Notes: a model not told the origin generated them from the sequence alone. A stretch of 64,000 nucleotides of DNA from Bradyrhizobium sp. dw_78 (GCF_018449525.1 NZ_JAAVUS010000001.1:1116001-1180000), one strand, 5' to 3'; positions 9,129-18,133 are shown, counted from the stretch's first letter. Numbers and translations: made by a program.

Positions 9129-9863
9129 TCAGCGTAAATTGGCTTTTTCGTCGTAAAGCTTGAAGTCGACGAGCGTGCCCAGCATCTGCAAATAGGCGAT
9201 CAGCGCATCGAGTTCGGTGGGGTTGCCGGGCTTGCCGTCGAAATTACGAACCACGGCCTTCGGGTAGCGCTTCTGAAAGGCATCCGCGTCCGCGCTGTCG
9301 GGATCGACCTGGGCCCTCAGATCGGCCTTGGCATTGGCGATCTGCTCGTCCGTATACGGCACGCCGACGACCCGGTTGGTCCGAAGATGAGCCGCGATAT
9401 CGTCGATATCGACCTCGGTTTCCGCCAGTGCCGGATATCCGGGCATGACCGATTGGGGCACGATTGATCTCGGATCGGTCAAGTGACGAACGTGCCAGTC
9501 ATCCGAATATTTGGCGCCGACGCGGGCGAGATCCGGACCGGTGCGCTTCGAGCCCCATTGGAACGGATGGTCGTACATGCTCTCGGCGGCGAGTGAATAA
9601 TGTCCGTAGCGCTCGACCTCGTCGCGCAGCGGGCGGATCATCTGCGAATGGCAGAGATAGCAGCCTTCGCGGATGTAGATGTTCCTGCCAGTCAGTTCGA
9701 GCGGTGTATACGGGCGCATGCCGTCCACCACCTCGATCGTGCTTTTCAGATAGAACAGCGGGGTGATCTCGACCAGCCCGCCGATGGCGATGACCACGAG
9801 GATTCCCGCGATCAGGAAGATCGAATTTTTCTCGAAGATAGCGTGTCGGTTCCAGAGGGACAT
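9129..9863 (-). CDS. ccoO: cbb3-type cytochrome oxidase monohaem subunit II (CcoO/FixO)
   Basis: A 244-residue membrane-anchored cytochrome c. An N-terminal helix (about 12-32) is followed by a periplasmic domain with haem site CYLCHSQ after GRNIYIREG, and the conserved HYSLAAES region. It hands electrons from CcoP to the CcoN core. It lies 8 nt after ccoN. Confidence 0.96.
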   Translation of the reverse strand: MSLWNRHAIFEKNSIFLIAGILVVIAIGGLVEITPLFYLKSTIEVVDGMRPYTPLELTGRNIYIREGCYLCHSQMIRPLRDEVERYGHYSLAAESMYDHPFQWGSKRTGPDLARVGAKYSDDWHVRHLTDPRSIVPQSVMPGYPALAETEVDIDDIAAHLRTNRVVGVPYTDEQIANAKADLRAQVDPDSADADAFQKRYPKAVVRNFDGKPGNPTELDALIAYLQMLGTLVDFKLYDEKANLR

Positions 9864-9871
9864 GCGATGAC

Positions 9872-11527
9872 CTATTCGGCAGGCTGGAGCAAACTAGCGT
9901 CCTGGGTTTCCTCGGCTTCGCCGGCATTGACCGTCATCCAGAGATTGTAGGCCATGATCAGCGCGCCGATCAGGTACAGGGCGCCGCCGGCGGCGCGGAT
10001 GATGTAGAAGGGATGCATGGCCTCGACAGATTCGATGAAGGAATATTCGAGGAAGCCGAGCGATGTGTAGGAGCGCCACATCAGTCCCTGCAGGATGCCG
10101 GATACCCACATCGCGGAAATGTAGAGCACGATGCCGATGGTCGCGATCCAGAAGTGCCAGCTGACCAGCCTGAGGCTGTAGAGGCCCTTGCGCTCCCAGA
10201 GCCAGGGTACCAGGCAATACAAGGCGCCGAACGACACGAAGCCCACCCAGCCGAGCGCGCCGGAATGCACGTGGCCGATGGTCCAGTCGGTGTAATGGCT
10301 GAGCGAATTGACCACCTTGACCGCCATCATCGGCCCTTCGAATGTCGCCATGCCATAGAAGGCGACCGAAACCACCAGCATCCGCAGCACCGGATCGGTG
10401 CGCAGCTTGTCCCAGGCACCCGACAGGGTCATCAGGCCGTTGATCATGCCGCCCCATGACGGCATCCAGAGCATGATGGAGAACGTCATGCCCAGCGTCT
10501 GCGCCCAGTCCGGCAGCGCCGTGTAGTGCAGATGATGCGGGCCGGCCCAGATGTAGAGGAAGATCAGCGCCCAGAAATGGATGATCGAAAGCCGATAGGA
10601 ATAGACCGGCCGCTCCGCGCGCTTCGGAATGAAATAATACATGATCGCAAGGAATCCGGCGGTCAGGAAGAAGCCGACCGCATTATGCCCATACCACCAT
10701 TCGAACATGGCATCCTGCACGCCGCCCCAGACGACATATGATTTCGAGCTGACGAGCGAAATCGGTATCGCGGGGTTGTTGCCGAGATGCAGCACGGCGA
10801 TCGTGATGATGAAGGCAAGGTAGAACCAGTTCGCCACGTAGATGTGGGGCTCCTTGCGCTTGATCAGCGTCATCAGGAACACCAGAAGATAGGTCACCCA
10901 CACGATCGTCAGCCAGAGGTCCGCATACCATTCCGGCTCAGCATATTCCTTCGACTGGGTGACGCCGAGCAGATAGCCGGTCCCCGCGATCACGATGAAG
11001 AAATTATAGCCGAGCACGATGAACCAGGGCGCCAGATCGCCCGCGAGGCGCACACGGCTGGTCTTTTGCACCACGTAGAACGAGGTCGCAATCAGGACGT
11101 TGCCGCCAAAGGCGAAGATCACCGCCGAAGTATGCAGCGGCCGCAACCGGCCGAAGGTCGTCCAGGGCAGATCGAAATTCAACGACGGCCACGCTAGTTG
11201 CGACGCGATCAGCAGCCCCACGGAAAAACCGGCGATGCCCCAAAACACCGCCAGCACCGTTGCGAGCTTGATGGGGCCGAAATTGTAGTTCGGCCGGCCA
11301 TTGATTTCCTGCGGCGGAAGTTCGGCCGGCCGGTCATAGTAACGGTTGATGATGGCGAACGCCGCCGCGAGGCTGGCCGCAGCGCCCAGCGAAGCGTGGA
11401 AGGCGAAGGCGCTGTCGAGCGCCATCGCCGCTCCCATCAGGCACAGGAACGACAACACGACGAAAATCGAGGAGAGGCCAGCTTCGCCGATCGTCATCGA
11501 CTTCGATGCAGGGGAGGCGTTTATCAT
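9872..11527 (-). CDS. ccoN: cbb3-type cytochrome c oxidase catalytic subunit I (CcoN/FixN)
   Basis: A 551-residue haem-copper oxidase core with about 12-14 membrane helices, reducing O2 at very low concentration. Visible ligands include the CuB histidine in [10 protein letters not shown], the HHLHYT pair, the helix VII tyrosine in [10 protein letters not shown], and the haem histidines in GHVHSGALG. It is first in ccoNOQP, with a FixK box 66 nt before the ATG. Another in-frame ATG (MTIGEAG) lies ten codons in; I kept the first because of a GGAAAG site. Confidence 0.97.
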   Translation of the reverse strand: MINASPASKSMTIGEAGLSSIFVVLSFLCLMGAAMALDSAFAFHASLGAAASLAAAFAIINRYYDRPAELPPQEINGRPNYNFGPIKLATVLAVFWGIAGFSVGLLIASQLAWPSLNFDLPWTTFGRLRPLHTSAVIFAFGGNVLIATSFYVVQKTSRVRLAGDLAPWFIVLGYNFFIVIAGTGYLLGVTQSKEYAEPEWYADLWLTIVWVTYLLVFLMTLIKRKEPHIYVANWFYLAFIITIAVLHLGNNPAIPISLVSSKSYVVWGGVQDAMFEWWYGHNAVGFFLTAGFLAIMYYFIPKRAERPVYSYRLSIIHFWALIFLYIWAGPHHLHYTALPDWAQTLGMTFSIMLWMPSWGGMINGLMTLSGAWDKLRTDPVLRMLVVSVAFYGMATFEGPMMAVKVVNSLSHYTDWTIGHVHSGALGWVGFVSFGALYCLVPWLWERKGLYSLRLVSWHFWIATIGIVLYISAMWVSGILQGLMWRSYTSLGFLEYSFIESVEAMHPFYIIRAAGGALYLIGALIMAYNLWMTVNAGEAEETQDASLLQPAE

Positions 11528-11586
11528 AGCTCGACTTTCTTTCCGGGCTGACGGTTCGAGGGAAGCACATGCGTAACGTAGACAAT

Positions 11587-11600
11587 TTGACTGAAATCAA
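11587..11600. promoter_or_regulatory. FixK/FNR box TTGACTGAAATCAA for ccoNOQP
   Basis: TTGAC-N4-ATCAA, centred 66 nt before the ccoN ATG. This position is the classic one for fixNOQP. Confidence 0.85.
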
Positions 11601-11633
11601 GTTTCGGAATGCACTGGTGTTGAAAACGCACGA

Positions 11634-12023
11634 TCAGGCCGCCGAATGCCGCGTCGATTCGCGCATCAGCGCCCGCAAGGTGAGCGCGTTGGGGCAATAT
11701 TCAGGTTGCTCTTTCAACTGCCCGCCGCTGGCAAGATCGGCGGTGCAGCGGTTCCTGGCGCGGCATTGCCCGCAAACGCGCTGTAGATCGCGCAACACCT
11801 CGCCGCGCCGGGCGGCCGAGATGCTCTCGGACAGGCCGGATCGCGCGAGGCGGCGATCGAGGAGTGCGGTGGAGACGGATGCTCCTGTGGCGAGGGAAAC
11901 AAATTCCGGAGTCGAGACATGCACGTCGCGCGCAATGCCCTCGATTTCGTCCAGACTTAGATGGCCAATTTCATCCCGATGAGAAATCGCTTGCCGCGCC
12001 CGCCTCAGCAAATCCCAAAACAT
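11634..12023 (-). CDS. DUF6455-like cysteine-containing small protein
   Basis: A 129-residue soluble protein. The N-terminal half has a short helical region (ISHRDEIGHLSLDEIEGIARD); the C-terminal half has four cysteines in VCGQCRARNRC and EYCPNA, a pattern known from DUF6455 proteins. A metal or cluster site is possible but unproven. A perfect FixK box is centred 60 nt upstream. It sits as a single gene between ccoN and hemN. Family assignment is from recognition only. Confidence 0.7.
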   Translation of the reverse strand: MFWDLLRRARQAISHRDEIGHLSLDEIEGIARDVHVSTPEFVSLATGASVSTALLDRRLARSGLSESISAARRGEVLRDLQRVCGQCRARNRCTADLASGGQLKEQPEYCPNALTLRALMRESTRHSAA

Positions 12024-12076
12024 CGCTCGCTTGCCCCTTTTTTAAGTTCACATAACGCGGCGGGAGGGGCGCGCGG

Positions 12077-12090
12077 TTGATCCAGATCAA
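12077..12090. promoter_or_regulatory. FixK/FNR box TTGATCCAGATCAA
   Basis: Perfect TTGAT-N4-ATCAA inverted repeat centred 60 nt before the start at 12023. Confidence 0.85.
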
Positions 12091-12150
12091 ACCGGGCGAA
12101 GTGGCTTCCGGTTCGCGGGAAGAGAACGCGTCAATGCAAGGAACATGAAG

Positions 12151-12179
12151 CTTCGGTCCTGATGCGATCAGAACCGAAG
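12151..12179. repeat. Inverted repeat, CTTCGGTyCTGAT type; possible hairpin downstream of hemN
   Basis: CTTCGGTCCTGAT, a 3-nt loop, then ATCAGAACCGAAG: a 13-bp stem with one mismatch, lying downstream of hemN. Related copies are at 23601-23623 and 60665-60693, so this is a dispersed repeat that may also end transcripts. No U-run follows. Confidence 0.6.
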
Positions 12180-12211
12180 AAATGCCGTGCGGCAGCCAAC
12201 GGACGAGGTGA

Positions 12212-13603
12212 TTAAACGGCGGTGCTGAATTGAGCCGCCGGGGAGCGCCTGAAAACGTCGAAGGCGGCGGCAATCACCCTGACGACGGACCGGCCGGCCG
12301 CTGTGACGGAAAGCTTTCTCCCGTCGATGGTGACGAGGCCTTCTTTCTGCATCGGGGCGAGAATGGTGAGTTCTTCGGTAAAATCGAGGCCAGGGCCGAT
12401 CTGTTCCAGATCGACCTCGAAATCGCACATCAGTCTTTCGATGATCCGGGCGCGCTGCCGATCCTGAGGCGTGAGCCGAAAGCCGCGGGCGGAGGCGAGA
12501 GAACCGGCCGCGATGGTGCGAACATAGGTCGGCACGTCCGTTACGTTTTGAACAATTCCTTCAGGGAGCGTTGAAATCGAGGAGGCGCCAAAGCCGAGCA
12601 GCACCTGGCGGTCGTCGTCGGTATAGCCCTGGAAATTGCGATGCAGCCGCCCGGCCGCCGCCGCCTGCGCCAGTGCATCGGCCGGTTTGGCGAAGTGATC
12701 GATACCGATCTTCCGATAGCCGCTGCGCGCAAGCTCCTCGGCGATGACATTGGCCTGATCGATGCGCTGGTCCTGCGAGGGAAGCCTTGCTTCGTCGATG
12801 CGGCGCTGGTTGGCCTTGAGGCGGGGAAGGTGGGCGTAGCCGAAGCATGAGATCCGATCGGGCGAGATCGATGTGACCGACGCGCAGGTCTTGCGGATCG
12901 AGTCGATCGTCTGCATCGGCAGCCCATACATCAGATCAAAACTCAAATTGCGGATGCCGGCGGACCGCAGCCGGCGGGCCGCGGTTTCGACCATGTCCAG
13001 CGGTTGCAGCCGCCCGATGGCGGCCTGCACCAGTGGATTGATGTCCTGGACTCCGAGACTGGCGCGGGTAACGCCGAGCGCCGCAAGACCGTCCGCCAGT
13101 TCAGCCGTCACATGCCGGGGATCCAGTTCGATCGCATGTTCGAAGTCAGGCTCGATTGAAAATCGATCCCGAAGTGTCTCGAGGACCGAATGCAATCCCG
13201 CCACCCCAAGGATGCTCGGCGTCCCGCCGCCCCAGTGCAGGCGTCCGATCGTAACACGGTTTTCGATCAGGCCCCCGACGAGAGCGATCTCGGCTTCGAG
13301 CGCGCGGCGGTAGCTGGCGACGACGTCATCGCGAACCGCCATCTTGGTATTGCAGCCGCAATAGAGGCAAATCTCGCGACAATACGGCACATGCAGATAG
13401 ATCGAAACGCTCGTTTGAGCCTCGAGGTGGCGAAGCCAGGCTGTGTGCTCATTTGCCGTCACCGGGCCGAAATCCGCCGCTGTCGGGTAGGAGGTGTAGC
13501 GCGGGACGTTCAGATGCGCATAGCGATGGATAATTCCCTCCACGGAAGCGCTGTCATGTGCCTCATGGGATGGGGCTGATGATGCCGTCAGAATAGCGGT
13601 CAT
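12212..13603 (-). CDS. hemN: Oxygen-independent coproporphyrinogen III oxidase (radical SAM)
   Basis: A 463-residue radical SAM enzyme converting coproporphyrinogen III to protoporphyrinogen IX without O2. The cluster motif is CREICLYCGC (CxxxCxxC plus the extra cysteine of HemN), followed by the GGGTPSIL glycine motif and the C-terminal HemN domain. The start was set at 13603 (MTAILTASS), because the longer frame runs through the preceding gene. It lies 29 nt after a small gene whose promoter carries a FixK box, so haem supply is coupled to cbb3 synthesis. Confidence 0.95.
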   Translation of the reverse strand: MTAILTASSAPSHEAHDSASVEGIIHRYAHLNVPRYTSYPTAADFGPVTANEHTAWLRHLEAQTSVSIYLHVPYCREICLYCGCNTKMAVRDDVVASYRRALEAEIALVGGLIENRVTIGRLHWGGGTPSILGVAGLHSVLETLRDRFSIEPDFEHAIELDPRHVTAELADGLAALGVTRASLGVQDINPLVQAAIGRLQPLDMVETAARRLRSAGIRNLSFDLMYGLPMQTIDSIRKTCASVTSISPDRISCFGYAHLPRLKANQRRIDEARLPSQDQRIDQANVIAEELARSGYRKIGIDHFAKPADALAQAAAAGRLHRNFQGYTDDDRQVLLGFGASSISTLPEGIVQNVTDVPTYVRTIAAGSLASARGFRLTPQDRQRARIIERLMCDFEVDLEQIGPGLDFTEELTILAPMQKEGLVTIDGRKLSVTAAGRSVVRVIAAAFDVFRRSPAAQFSTAV

Positions 13604-13632
13604 GGTCGTGATGGCTGGGCTATGTCCAATGT

Positions 13633-13893
13633 TCAGATCGCGTGGATATGGTCCGCGTGCCGCTTGTGCGCCGCCGCGCCTGCGGCCGAATCCGACGGAC
13701 CGCAAAGCTCCACGGTGTCGGCAAACATCGTCCAGTCCTTGACCTGCTTCTGAAGGCAGAAATCTTTCTCCGCCTGCTGGATGGCCTCCGCCAGCGTGCC
13801 GGCCTGAATCAGGAAGCTGCCCTGACACGTATGATGTTCGTGACCTGAATGGTCACAGATGGTCTTCAAGAACCGAACGTAGAATGACCGCAT
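13633..13893 (-). CDS. Small hypothetical protein upstream of hemN, paralogue of the gene at 23629-23823
   Basis: An 86-residue soluble protein beginning MRSFYVRFLKTICDHSGHEH, rich in His and Cys (four Cys). The YVRFLK ... SGHEH start and the later AxxxAEKD block resemble the 64-residue product at 23629-23823 (YRVKFFK ... TGHKH ... AEAQVKD), so they form a small family of unknown function. Start ATG follows GGGAG. A FixK box is centred 59 nt upstream; hemN follows after 29 nt, probably on the same transcript. Confidence 0.7.
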   Translation of the reverse strand: MRSFYVRFLKTICDHSGHEHHTCQGSFLIQAGTLAEAIQQAEKDFCLQKQVKDWTMFADTVELCGPSDSAAGAAAHKRHADHIHAI

Positions 13894-13945
13894 GACGATC
13901 TCCCGTCTTCAAATGATTGCCTGACATGTTTCCGGCTTCGTCGCT

Positions 13946-13959
13946 TTGACGAAGGTCAA
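13946..13959. promoter_or_regulatory. FixK/FNR box TTGACGAAGGTCAA for the hemN operon
   Basis: Perfect palindrome TTGAC-N4-GTCAA centred 59 nt before the ATG at 13893. A second box lies 63 bp away, facing the divergent small gene. Confidence 0.75.
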
Positions 13960-14008
13960 AAATGCGGTGGCGTCGTCGGCTATCGGAGAGTCCGTCGGCG
14001 CGTATCGG

Positions 14009-14022
14009 TTGATGCAGGTCAA
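14009..14022. promoter_or_regulatory. FixK/FNR box TTGATGCAGGTCAA
   Basis: TTGAT-N4-GTCAA centred 71 nt before the ATG at 14087. Together with the box at 13946-13959 it forms a divergent pair. Confidence 0.75.
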
Positions 14023-14086
14023 CGCGCCGGAGCTTCACATTGGCAGTCTGATGCGATCACAAAGCCGATAGGAGGGAGCCCCAGCA

Positions 14087-14233
14087 ATGCCCATCTCGAC
14101 CATCATTGTGCTCGCAATCGTCTGCGCGATGTTCGCGGCTTTCGCCATCACCATGGCATGGGCCCAATTATCGACACCCAATTCGACGGCTCCGGTCCGT
14201 TCGAATACGGATGCCCGCCACGGCTCACGCTAA
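14087..14233 (+). CDS. 48-residue single-span membrane protein
   Basis: The product begins MPISTIIVLAIVCAMF, continues AAFAITMAWAQL, and ends in a polar tail. One membrane helix covers about residues 5-26. Start supported by GGAGGG 11 nt upstream, and by a FixK box 71 nt upstream. Not recognised. Small single-span subunits of oxidases look like this, but nothing in the sequence ties it to one. Confidence 0.65.
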   Translation: MPISTIIVLAIVCAMFAAFAITMAWAQLSTPNSTAPVRSNTDARHGSR

Positions 14234-14313
14234 CGGTATTTCGGACTACTGTGGTGCAACCGGCCGGTCCGTGATCCATTTGTAAGATATACGGATCTCC
14301 CGATCATCGGATT

Positions 14314-14568
14314 TTAGGATTGGCGAATCTTGGCGGACCGGTTGCTCCAGAGCAAGGCCACCAGTCCGATCGCAAAGGCCGCCGAAACCTCTGCCGCCAG
14401 CCATGCGATCGTCGTAACCAGGAAGGCTTCCTGTCGTTGCCAAGCCATTCTGGCGTTCTCGCCAACCGCGTAAGGCAGGACATCAGGAAACACAAACCGA
14501 CAGAAAAGAGCCAGCGCCGCCGACAACAACGCGCCCGCAACGATGATGAAGATAAACCGCCTTGCCAT
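14314..14568 (-). CDS. Small two-helix membrane protein, possibly related to the gene at 33672-33926
   Basis: An 84-residue protein with hydrophobic segments at about 5-26 and 44-68. The start was moved to 14568 (MARRFIF), which follows GGAGGTAGCG; the longer frame adds a non-hydrophobic tail. Layout and several positions (M-RR/KR-FFF, a second helix ending in a short basic tail) resemble the product at 33672-33926. Function unknown. Confidence 0.6.
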   Translation of the reverse strand: MARRFIFIIVAGALLSAALALFCRFVFPDVLPYAVGENARMAWQRQEAFLVTTIAWLAAEVSAAFAIGLVALLWSNRSAKIRQS

Positions 14569-14652
14569 CGCTACCTCCATGTTCCGAGGCAACCGTGCCA
14601 CGGCGGTCGGCTGCGCGCTATTCCGTATCTTTCCGTAGAATCGCGCGGCGAT

Positions 14653-15525
14653 TTATTTGCCCCGTGGTGCCGATCGCCGCAGCGCATCGGCGGCTTCTTT
14701 CAAGAGCGCCCGCTTTCGCTTGCCGTAACCGGGCGGGCGGCCACGCCCCGCCTTGCGCAGACGCTTCAAATCGCGAAGGTCGCCGAGGGCGCGATGGATA
14801 CGTTTGGCGCCGTCATAGGCCGTGCCGGTCCAGGCCGGAGACAGCATGCCCAATTTCTCGAATGCATCGGCCATGTACCGAAAGCGCTTGGCCTTGATTC
14901 TCAGCCGGTGCATCTGTCCGGAGCTTAATGCCCGGAGCTCCCTGCCGTTTCGCAGCAAGGTCTTTTTCCAGTGCCGGAACCGGCGCTCGCCATAGGACGC
15001 GGCGGATTCCATCCGGTGACCCGGCAAAGCTTCCTGAATCCACGGGCCGTTCACGATCCAGCGGCTGACCGCGGCGATCCAGCGCTGGTAGCGGCTTGAG
15101 CACAACGCCTGGGCGGCCAGCCGGTCGCATTCGGCGCTTGCCTGCACCAGCGAACAATTGCCGCTTTGCACCCAATCGGGATCAAGCTGTGCCGCGTAGA
15201 TCAACGTGACGTGACAGTCGCGCGCCTTCCCAAGCTCCGAATTCAGCCAGGCCAGCTCGCGCTTGAGCAATGGCCATACCCGGTCGTGCGTGATCGGCGC
15301 GAAAAACGCGACCGCCGCCCGCAATTGCGTGAGTGCAATCCTCATCCCGTGAATCGCCTCAGCGTCACGCTGGCATGCCGCCGGGTGATGCCTGCGGATA
15401 TCCCGGATGGCGTGATCGGCGATGTGCTGGAACGCGGTCTGGCAATCCAGCGGCGTTGACGTCAGCTCCGGCAGCTGCGCCGGAGGGGTGGCGTGGCCGC
15501 CGCGGATCGGGGGCTGATTTCTCAT
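14653..15525 (-). CDS. CHAD domain-containing protein
   Basis: A 290-residue all-helical protein with the conserved basic CHAD positions: HGMRIALTQLRAAVAFF near residue 59, and LRIKAKRFRYMADAF near 205. CHAD domains bind polyphosphate through these His, Arg and Lys residues and often sit beside polyphosphate enzymes. Its ATG overlaps the stop of the upstream kinase gene (ATGA), and the three-gene unit starts at the alcohol dehydrogenase with a FixK box. Polyphosphate binding is family knowledge; the role here is inference. Confidence 0.85.
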   Translation of the reverse strand: MRNQPPIRGGHATPPAQLPELTSTPLDCQTAFQHIADHAIRDIRRHHPAACQRDAEAIHGMRIALTQLRAAVAFFAPITHDRVWPLLKRELAWLNSELGKARDCHVTLIYAAQLDPDWVQSGNCSLVQASAECDRLAAQALCSSRYQRWIAAVSRWIVNGPWIQEALPGHRMESAASYGERRFRHWKKTLLRNGRELRALSSGQMHRLRIKAKRFRYMADAFEKLGMLSPAWTGTAYDGAKRIHRALGDLRDLKRLRKAGRGRPPGYGKRKRALLKEAADALRRSAPRGK

Positions 15526-17081
15526 CGCGGTCCCCTGATTGCCGGTCCCAGATGCGGGACGCTCCGTTCGATCGTCTCCTTGGGCGAGCCGGAGGCATCG
15601 ACCTGTGGCCAGTCCATCCGGCCAATGTCGATGCTTTCCTGCTGAAGGGCGACATCCCGCGTGGCGTCGGAGGCGTCGCGCCGTCGCGAGGCGACGCGCT
15701 TCAGGCGCTCATCGCAGTCGAGGCTAAGAAAAACCGGGCGGAAGGCCGTGCCGGTTTCATGGGCGGCGAGCGCAAGCGCGTTCCGCTCGGCTTCGCGCAG
15801 GAACGCGGCGTCCAGGATGACGGAAAGTCCCTGGCCGATGATCGCCCTGGCGCGTTCGGCCATCGTCCGGTAGACGCGCGCGGATGTCTCGGAATTATAG
15901 GCCGTCGCCGGCAGGGCCACGAGCGCATCGACGCCGAACAGTTCCTTTCGGATCACGTCCGAACGCAGGATCACCGCGCCGGGTAAAGGCGTAACCAGGC
16001 CGGCGAGGCTGCGGGCCAGCGCCGTCTTGCCGGTTCCCGACCGGCCTCCGATCGCGATCAGCGAAGGTGCGCCGGGCGCAATCAGTTCAAGCGCCAGATC
16101 GAAATAGGATTTCGCTTGCGCGATCGGCGCGGCATCGTTGTGGGACTGCTCGCATGTCGTGAACAGCACATGGGCGCGGATCGCGGCCCGTATCGAGAGG
16201 AATAGCGGCAGCAGCCCGAGCGCATCGGCATGTTCGCGCCAGGCCGGTTGCAGATAGTCGTTGAACAGCCGGTTGGCGGCGACATACCTGCCGAAATGGA
16301 TGAGATCCATGATCGGAAAGGCGAGGTCATACAGCACGTCGGTGGTCGCGATCGCGGGATCGAACTCGATCGCATCGAACAGCACGGGCTTGCCGCCGAC
16401 CAGGACGATATTGCCGAGATGGGCATCGCCGTGGCAGTGGCGCACTAAGCCCGCTTCCGCACGCTGTTTCATCAACGGGAGATGCTCGGCAAGCTGTCGA
16501 TGGCTCAGGGCGTGAAGCCGTTCGACGGCTTCACCCGCGAGGGCCGTCTGGCCGCGAAACTTCTTGGTGTTGCGGTCGATGATGCCGGCGACTGAAGCGG
16601 GCCATTCGGAGCGGTCCGCGACCGGCGCGTCCGCATGGGACGCGCGCATCACCTCGGCCAGCGCGTCGGCCAGTTCTGGCGCGACCTCATCGATGGCCGC
16701 CAGATGATCGAGCGTCTGCCGCTCGTCGAACCGCGCCATCTCGACCGCCCATTCGATCGGCGGGCCGGTGCCGCCGATCTCCGGCCCCGCGGCTCCGCGC
16801 GTGATCGGCAGGACGCGCCGATAGAGCGCCGGGGCGTAGCGTTGGTTGACCGCAAGTTCCTCCTCGCAAGCGCGCTTGCGCTTTTCGAGGGTCGAATAAT
16901 CCAGGAAGGGCAGGCAGACGGCCCGCTTGATCTTCAACACCCGATCGGGTTCGAGGAAGACGATCGACGCGTGGGTATCGATGCGTTTCACCGCTCCGTT
17001 GCGATGGCGCCCGGCGAGAAAATCGAGCACCGCGTTCTGACCGGCTGTCTCGGGCGGGTTCTCGGGCTTGGTCGACCGCAT
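15522..17081 (-). CDS. Aminoglycoside-phosphotransferase-fold / P-loop kinase fusion protein
   Basis: A 519-residue two-domain protein. The N-terminal half (to about 320) is an APH-like kinase fold with the catalytic HCHGDAHLGNI loop and the VLFDAIEFD metal segment. The C-terminal half (about 340-500) is an AAA-type nucleotide kinase with P-loop GGRSGTGKT. This pairing is a known family of bacterial ATPases of undefined substrate (COG2187 joined to COG0645). ATG at 17081 overlaps the adh stop (TGATG); a GTG one codon earlier is possible. Coupled to adh before it and CHAD after it. Confidence 0.85.
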   Translation of the reverse strand: MRSTKPENPPETAGQNAVLDFLAGRHRNGAVKRIDTHASIVFLEPDRVLKIKRAVCLPFLDYSTLEKRKRACEEELAVNQRYAPALYRRVLPITRGAAGPEIGGTGPPIEWAVEMARFDERQTLDHLAAIDEVAPELADALAEVMRASHADAPVADRSEWPASVAGIIDRNTKKFRGQTALAGEAVERLHALSHRQLAEHLPLMKQRAEAGLVRHCHGDAHLGNIVLVGGKPVLFDAIEFDPAIATTDVLYDLAFPIMDLIHFGRYVAANRLFNDYLQPAWREHADALGLLPLFLSIRAAIRAHVLFTTCEQSHNDAAPIAQAKSYFDLALELIAPGAPSLIAIGGRSGTGKTALARSLAGLVTPLPGAVILRSDVIRKELFGVDALVALPATAYNSETSARVYRTMAERARAIIGQGLSVILDAAFLREAERNALALAAHETGTAFRPVFLSLDCDERLKRVASRRRDASDATRDVALQQESIDIGRMDWPQVDASGSPKETIERSVPHLGPAIRGPR

Positions 17082-18064
17082 CACGGCTGCAACACGGCGG
17101 CGCCGACGAGCCGACCTTCGCGCAGCCGGGCCAGCGCTTCGTTGGCCTGCTCAAGCGGGAAAACCGTGGTGTGGGTGTGAACGCCCGCCTCGGAGGCGGT
17201 TTTCAGGAATTCGGTGCCGTCGTGGCGGGTCAGATTGGCGACCGAGACGATCTGCCGTTCACCCCAAAGGATGCTGTAGGGAAACGAAGGAACATCCGAC
17301 ATGTGGATGCCGGCGCACACCACCCGGCCTCCCTTGCGGACCGCGCGCAGCGCCTGCGGCACCAGCGGGCCGACCGGCGCATAGATGATGGCGGCATCGA
17401 GTTCAACGGGTGGCGCATCCTCCGACGCCCCGGTCCAGCGTGCCCCGAGCGAGCGCGCGAGAAGCTGCGCGTCCTCGTCGCCCTTGCGCGTGAACGCGTA
17501 AATATTGCGCCCCTGCCAGCGCGCGACCTGGGCGATGATGTGTCCGGCCGCGCCGAAGCCGTAAATGCCGAGATCCTTGCCGTCGCCTGCCTTCGTCAGC
17601 GACCGCCAGCCGATCAGTCCGGCGCAGAGCAGCGGCGCCATCGCGGTGTCCTCGCCGGTTTCGCCGAGCGGGAAACAATAGCGTGCGTCGGCGATCAAAT
17701 GGCTGGCGAACCCGCCGTCGCGCGTATAGCCGGTGAACTGCGGATGATCGCAAAGATTTTCCTCATCGTTTCGACAATATCGACAGACGCCGCAGGTCGA
17801 ACCGAGCCAGGGAATCCCGACCCGCATGCCGAGCTTCAGGCCGCTGACGCCGGGACCCAGCGCGTCAACCCGGCCGACAACTTCATGTCCGGGGATGATC
17901 GGATAGGCGATGTCGGGAAGTTCGCCGTCGACGACATGGAGATCGGTACGGCAGACGCCGCAGGCGCTTACCTTGACGCGGACCTCGCCGGCAGCGGGAA
18001 CCGGGTCCGGACGTTCCACCCATGTCAGCGGCGCGCCGGGCGCCGCAAGCACCATCGCATGCAT
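17081..18064 (-). CDS. Zinc-dependent alcohol dehydrogenase
   Basis: A 327-residue medium-chain dehydrogenase. Catalytic zinc ligands lie in SACGVCRTDLH and PGHEVVG; the structural zinc has four cysteines in CGVCRYCRNDEENLC. A Rossmann segment follows (YGFGAAGH). Probably oxidises or reduces alcohols with NAD(P). The start was put at 18064 (MHAMVLAAPG) after a GAGGA site, because the longer frame would translate through a FixK box at 18120-18133. First gene of the adh - kinase - CHAD unit. An ethanol or general fermentative role fits low oxygen but is not shown. Confidence 0.9.
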   Translation of the reverse strand: MHAMVLAAPGAPLTWVERPDPVPAAGEVRVKVSACGVCRTDLHVVDGELPDIAYPIIPGHEVVGRVDALGPGVSGLKLGMRVGIPWLGSTCGVCRYCRNDEENLCDHPQFTGYTRDGGFASHLIADARYCFPLGETGEDTAMAPLLCAGLIGWRSLTKAGDGKDLGIYGFGAAGHIIAQVARWQGRNIYAFTRKGDEDAQLLARSLGARWTGASEDAPPVELDAAIIYAPVGPLVPQALRAVRKGGRVVCAGIHMSDVPSFPYSILWGERQIVSVANLTRHDGTEFLKTASEAGVHTHTTVFPLEQANEALARLREGRLVGAAVLQP

Positions 18065-18119
18065 GGCAAAATGTTCCTCACAGTTGACATTCACTTTGGC
18101 GGCGAAGTCGCCGGGCGGT

Positions 18120-18133
18120 TTGATCTTGGTCAA
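18120..18133. promoter_or_regulatory. FixK/FNR box TTGATCTTGGTCAA between adh and hsp20
   Basis: TTGAT-N4-GTCAA almost exactly midway between two divergent starts: centre 62 nt from the adh ATG and 65 nt from the hsp20 ATG. It could serve both promoters. Confidence 0.8.
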
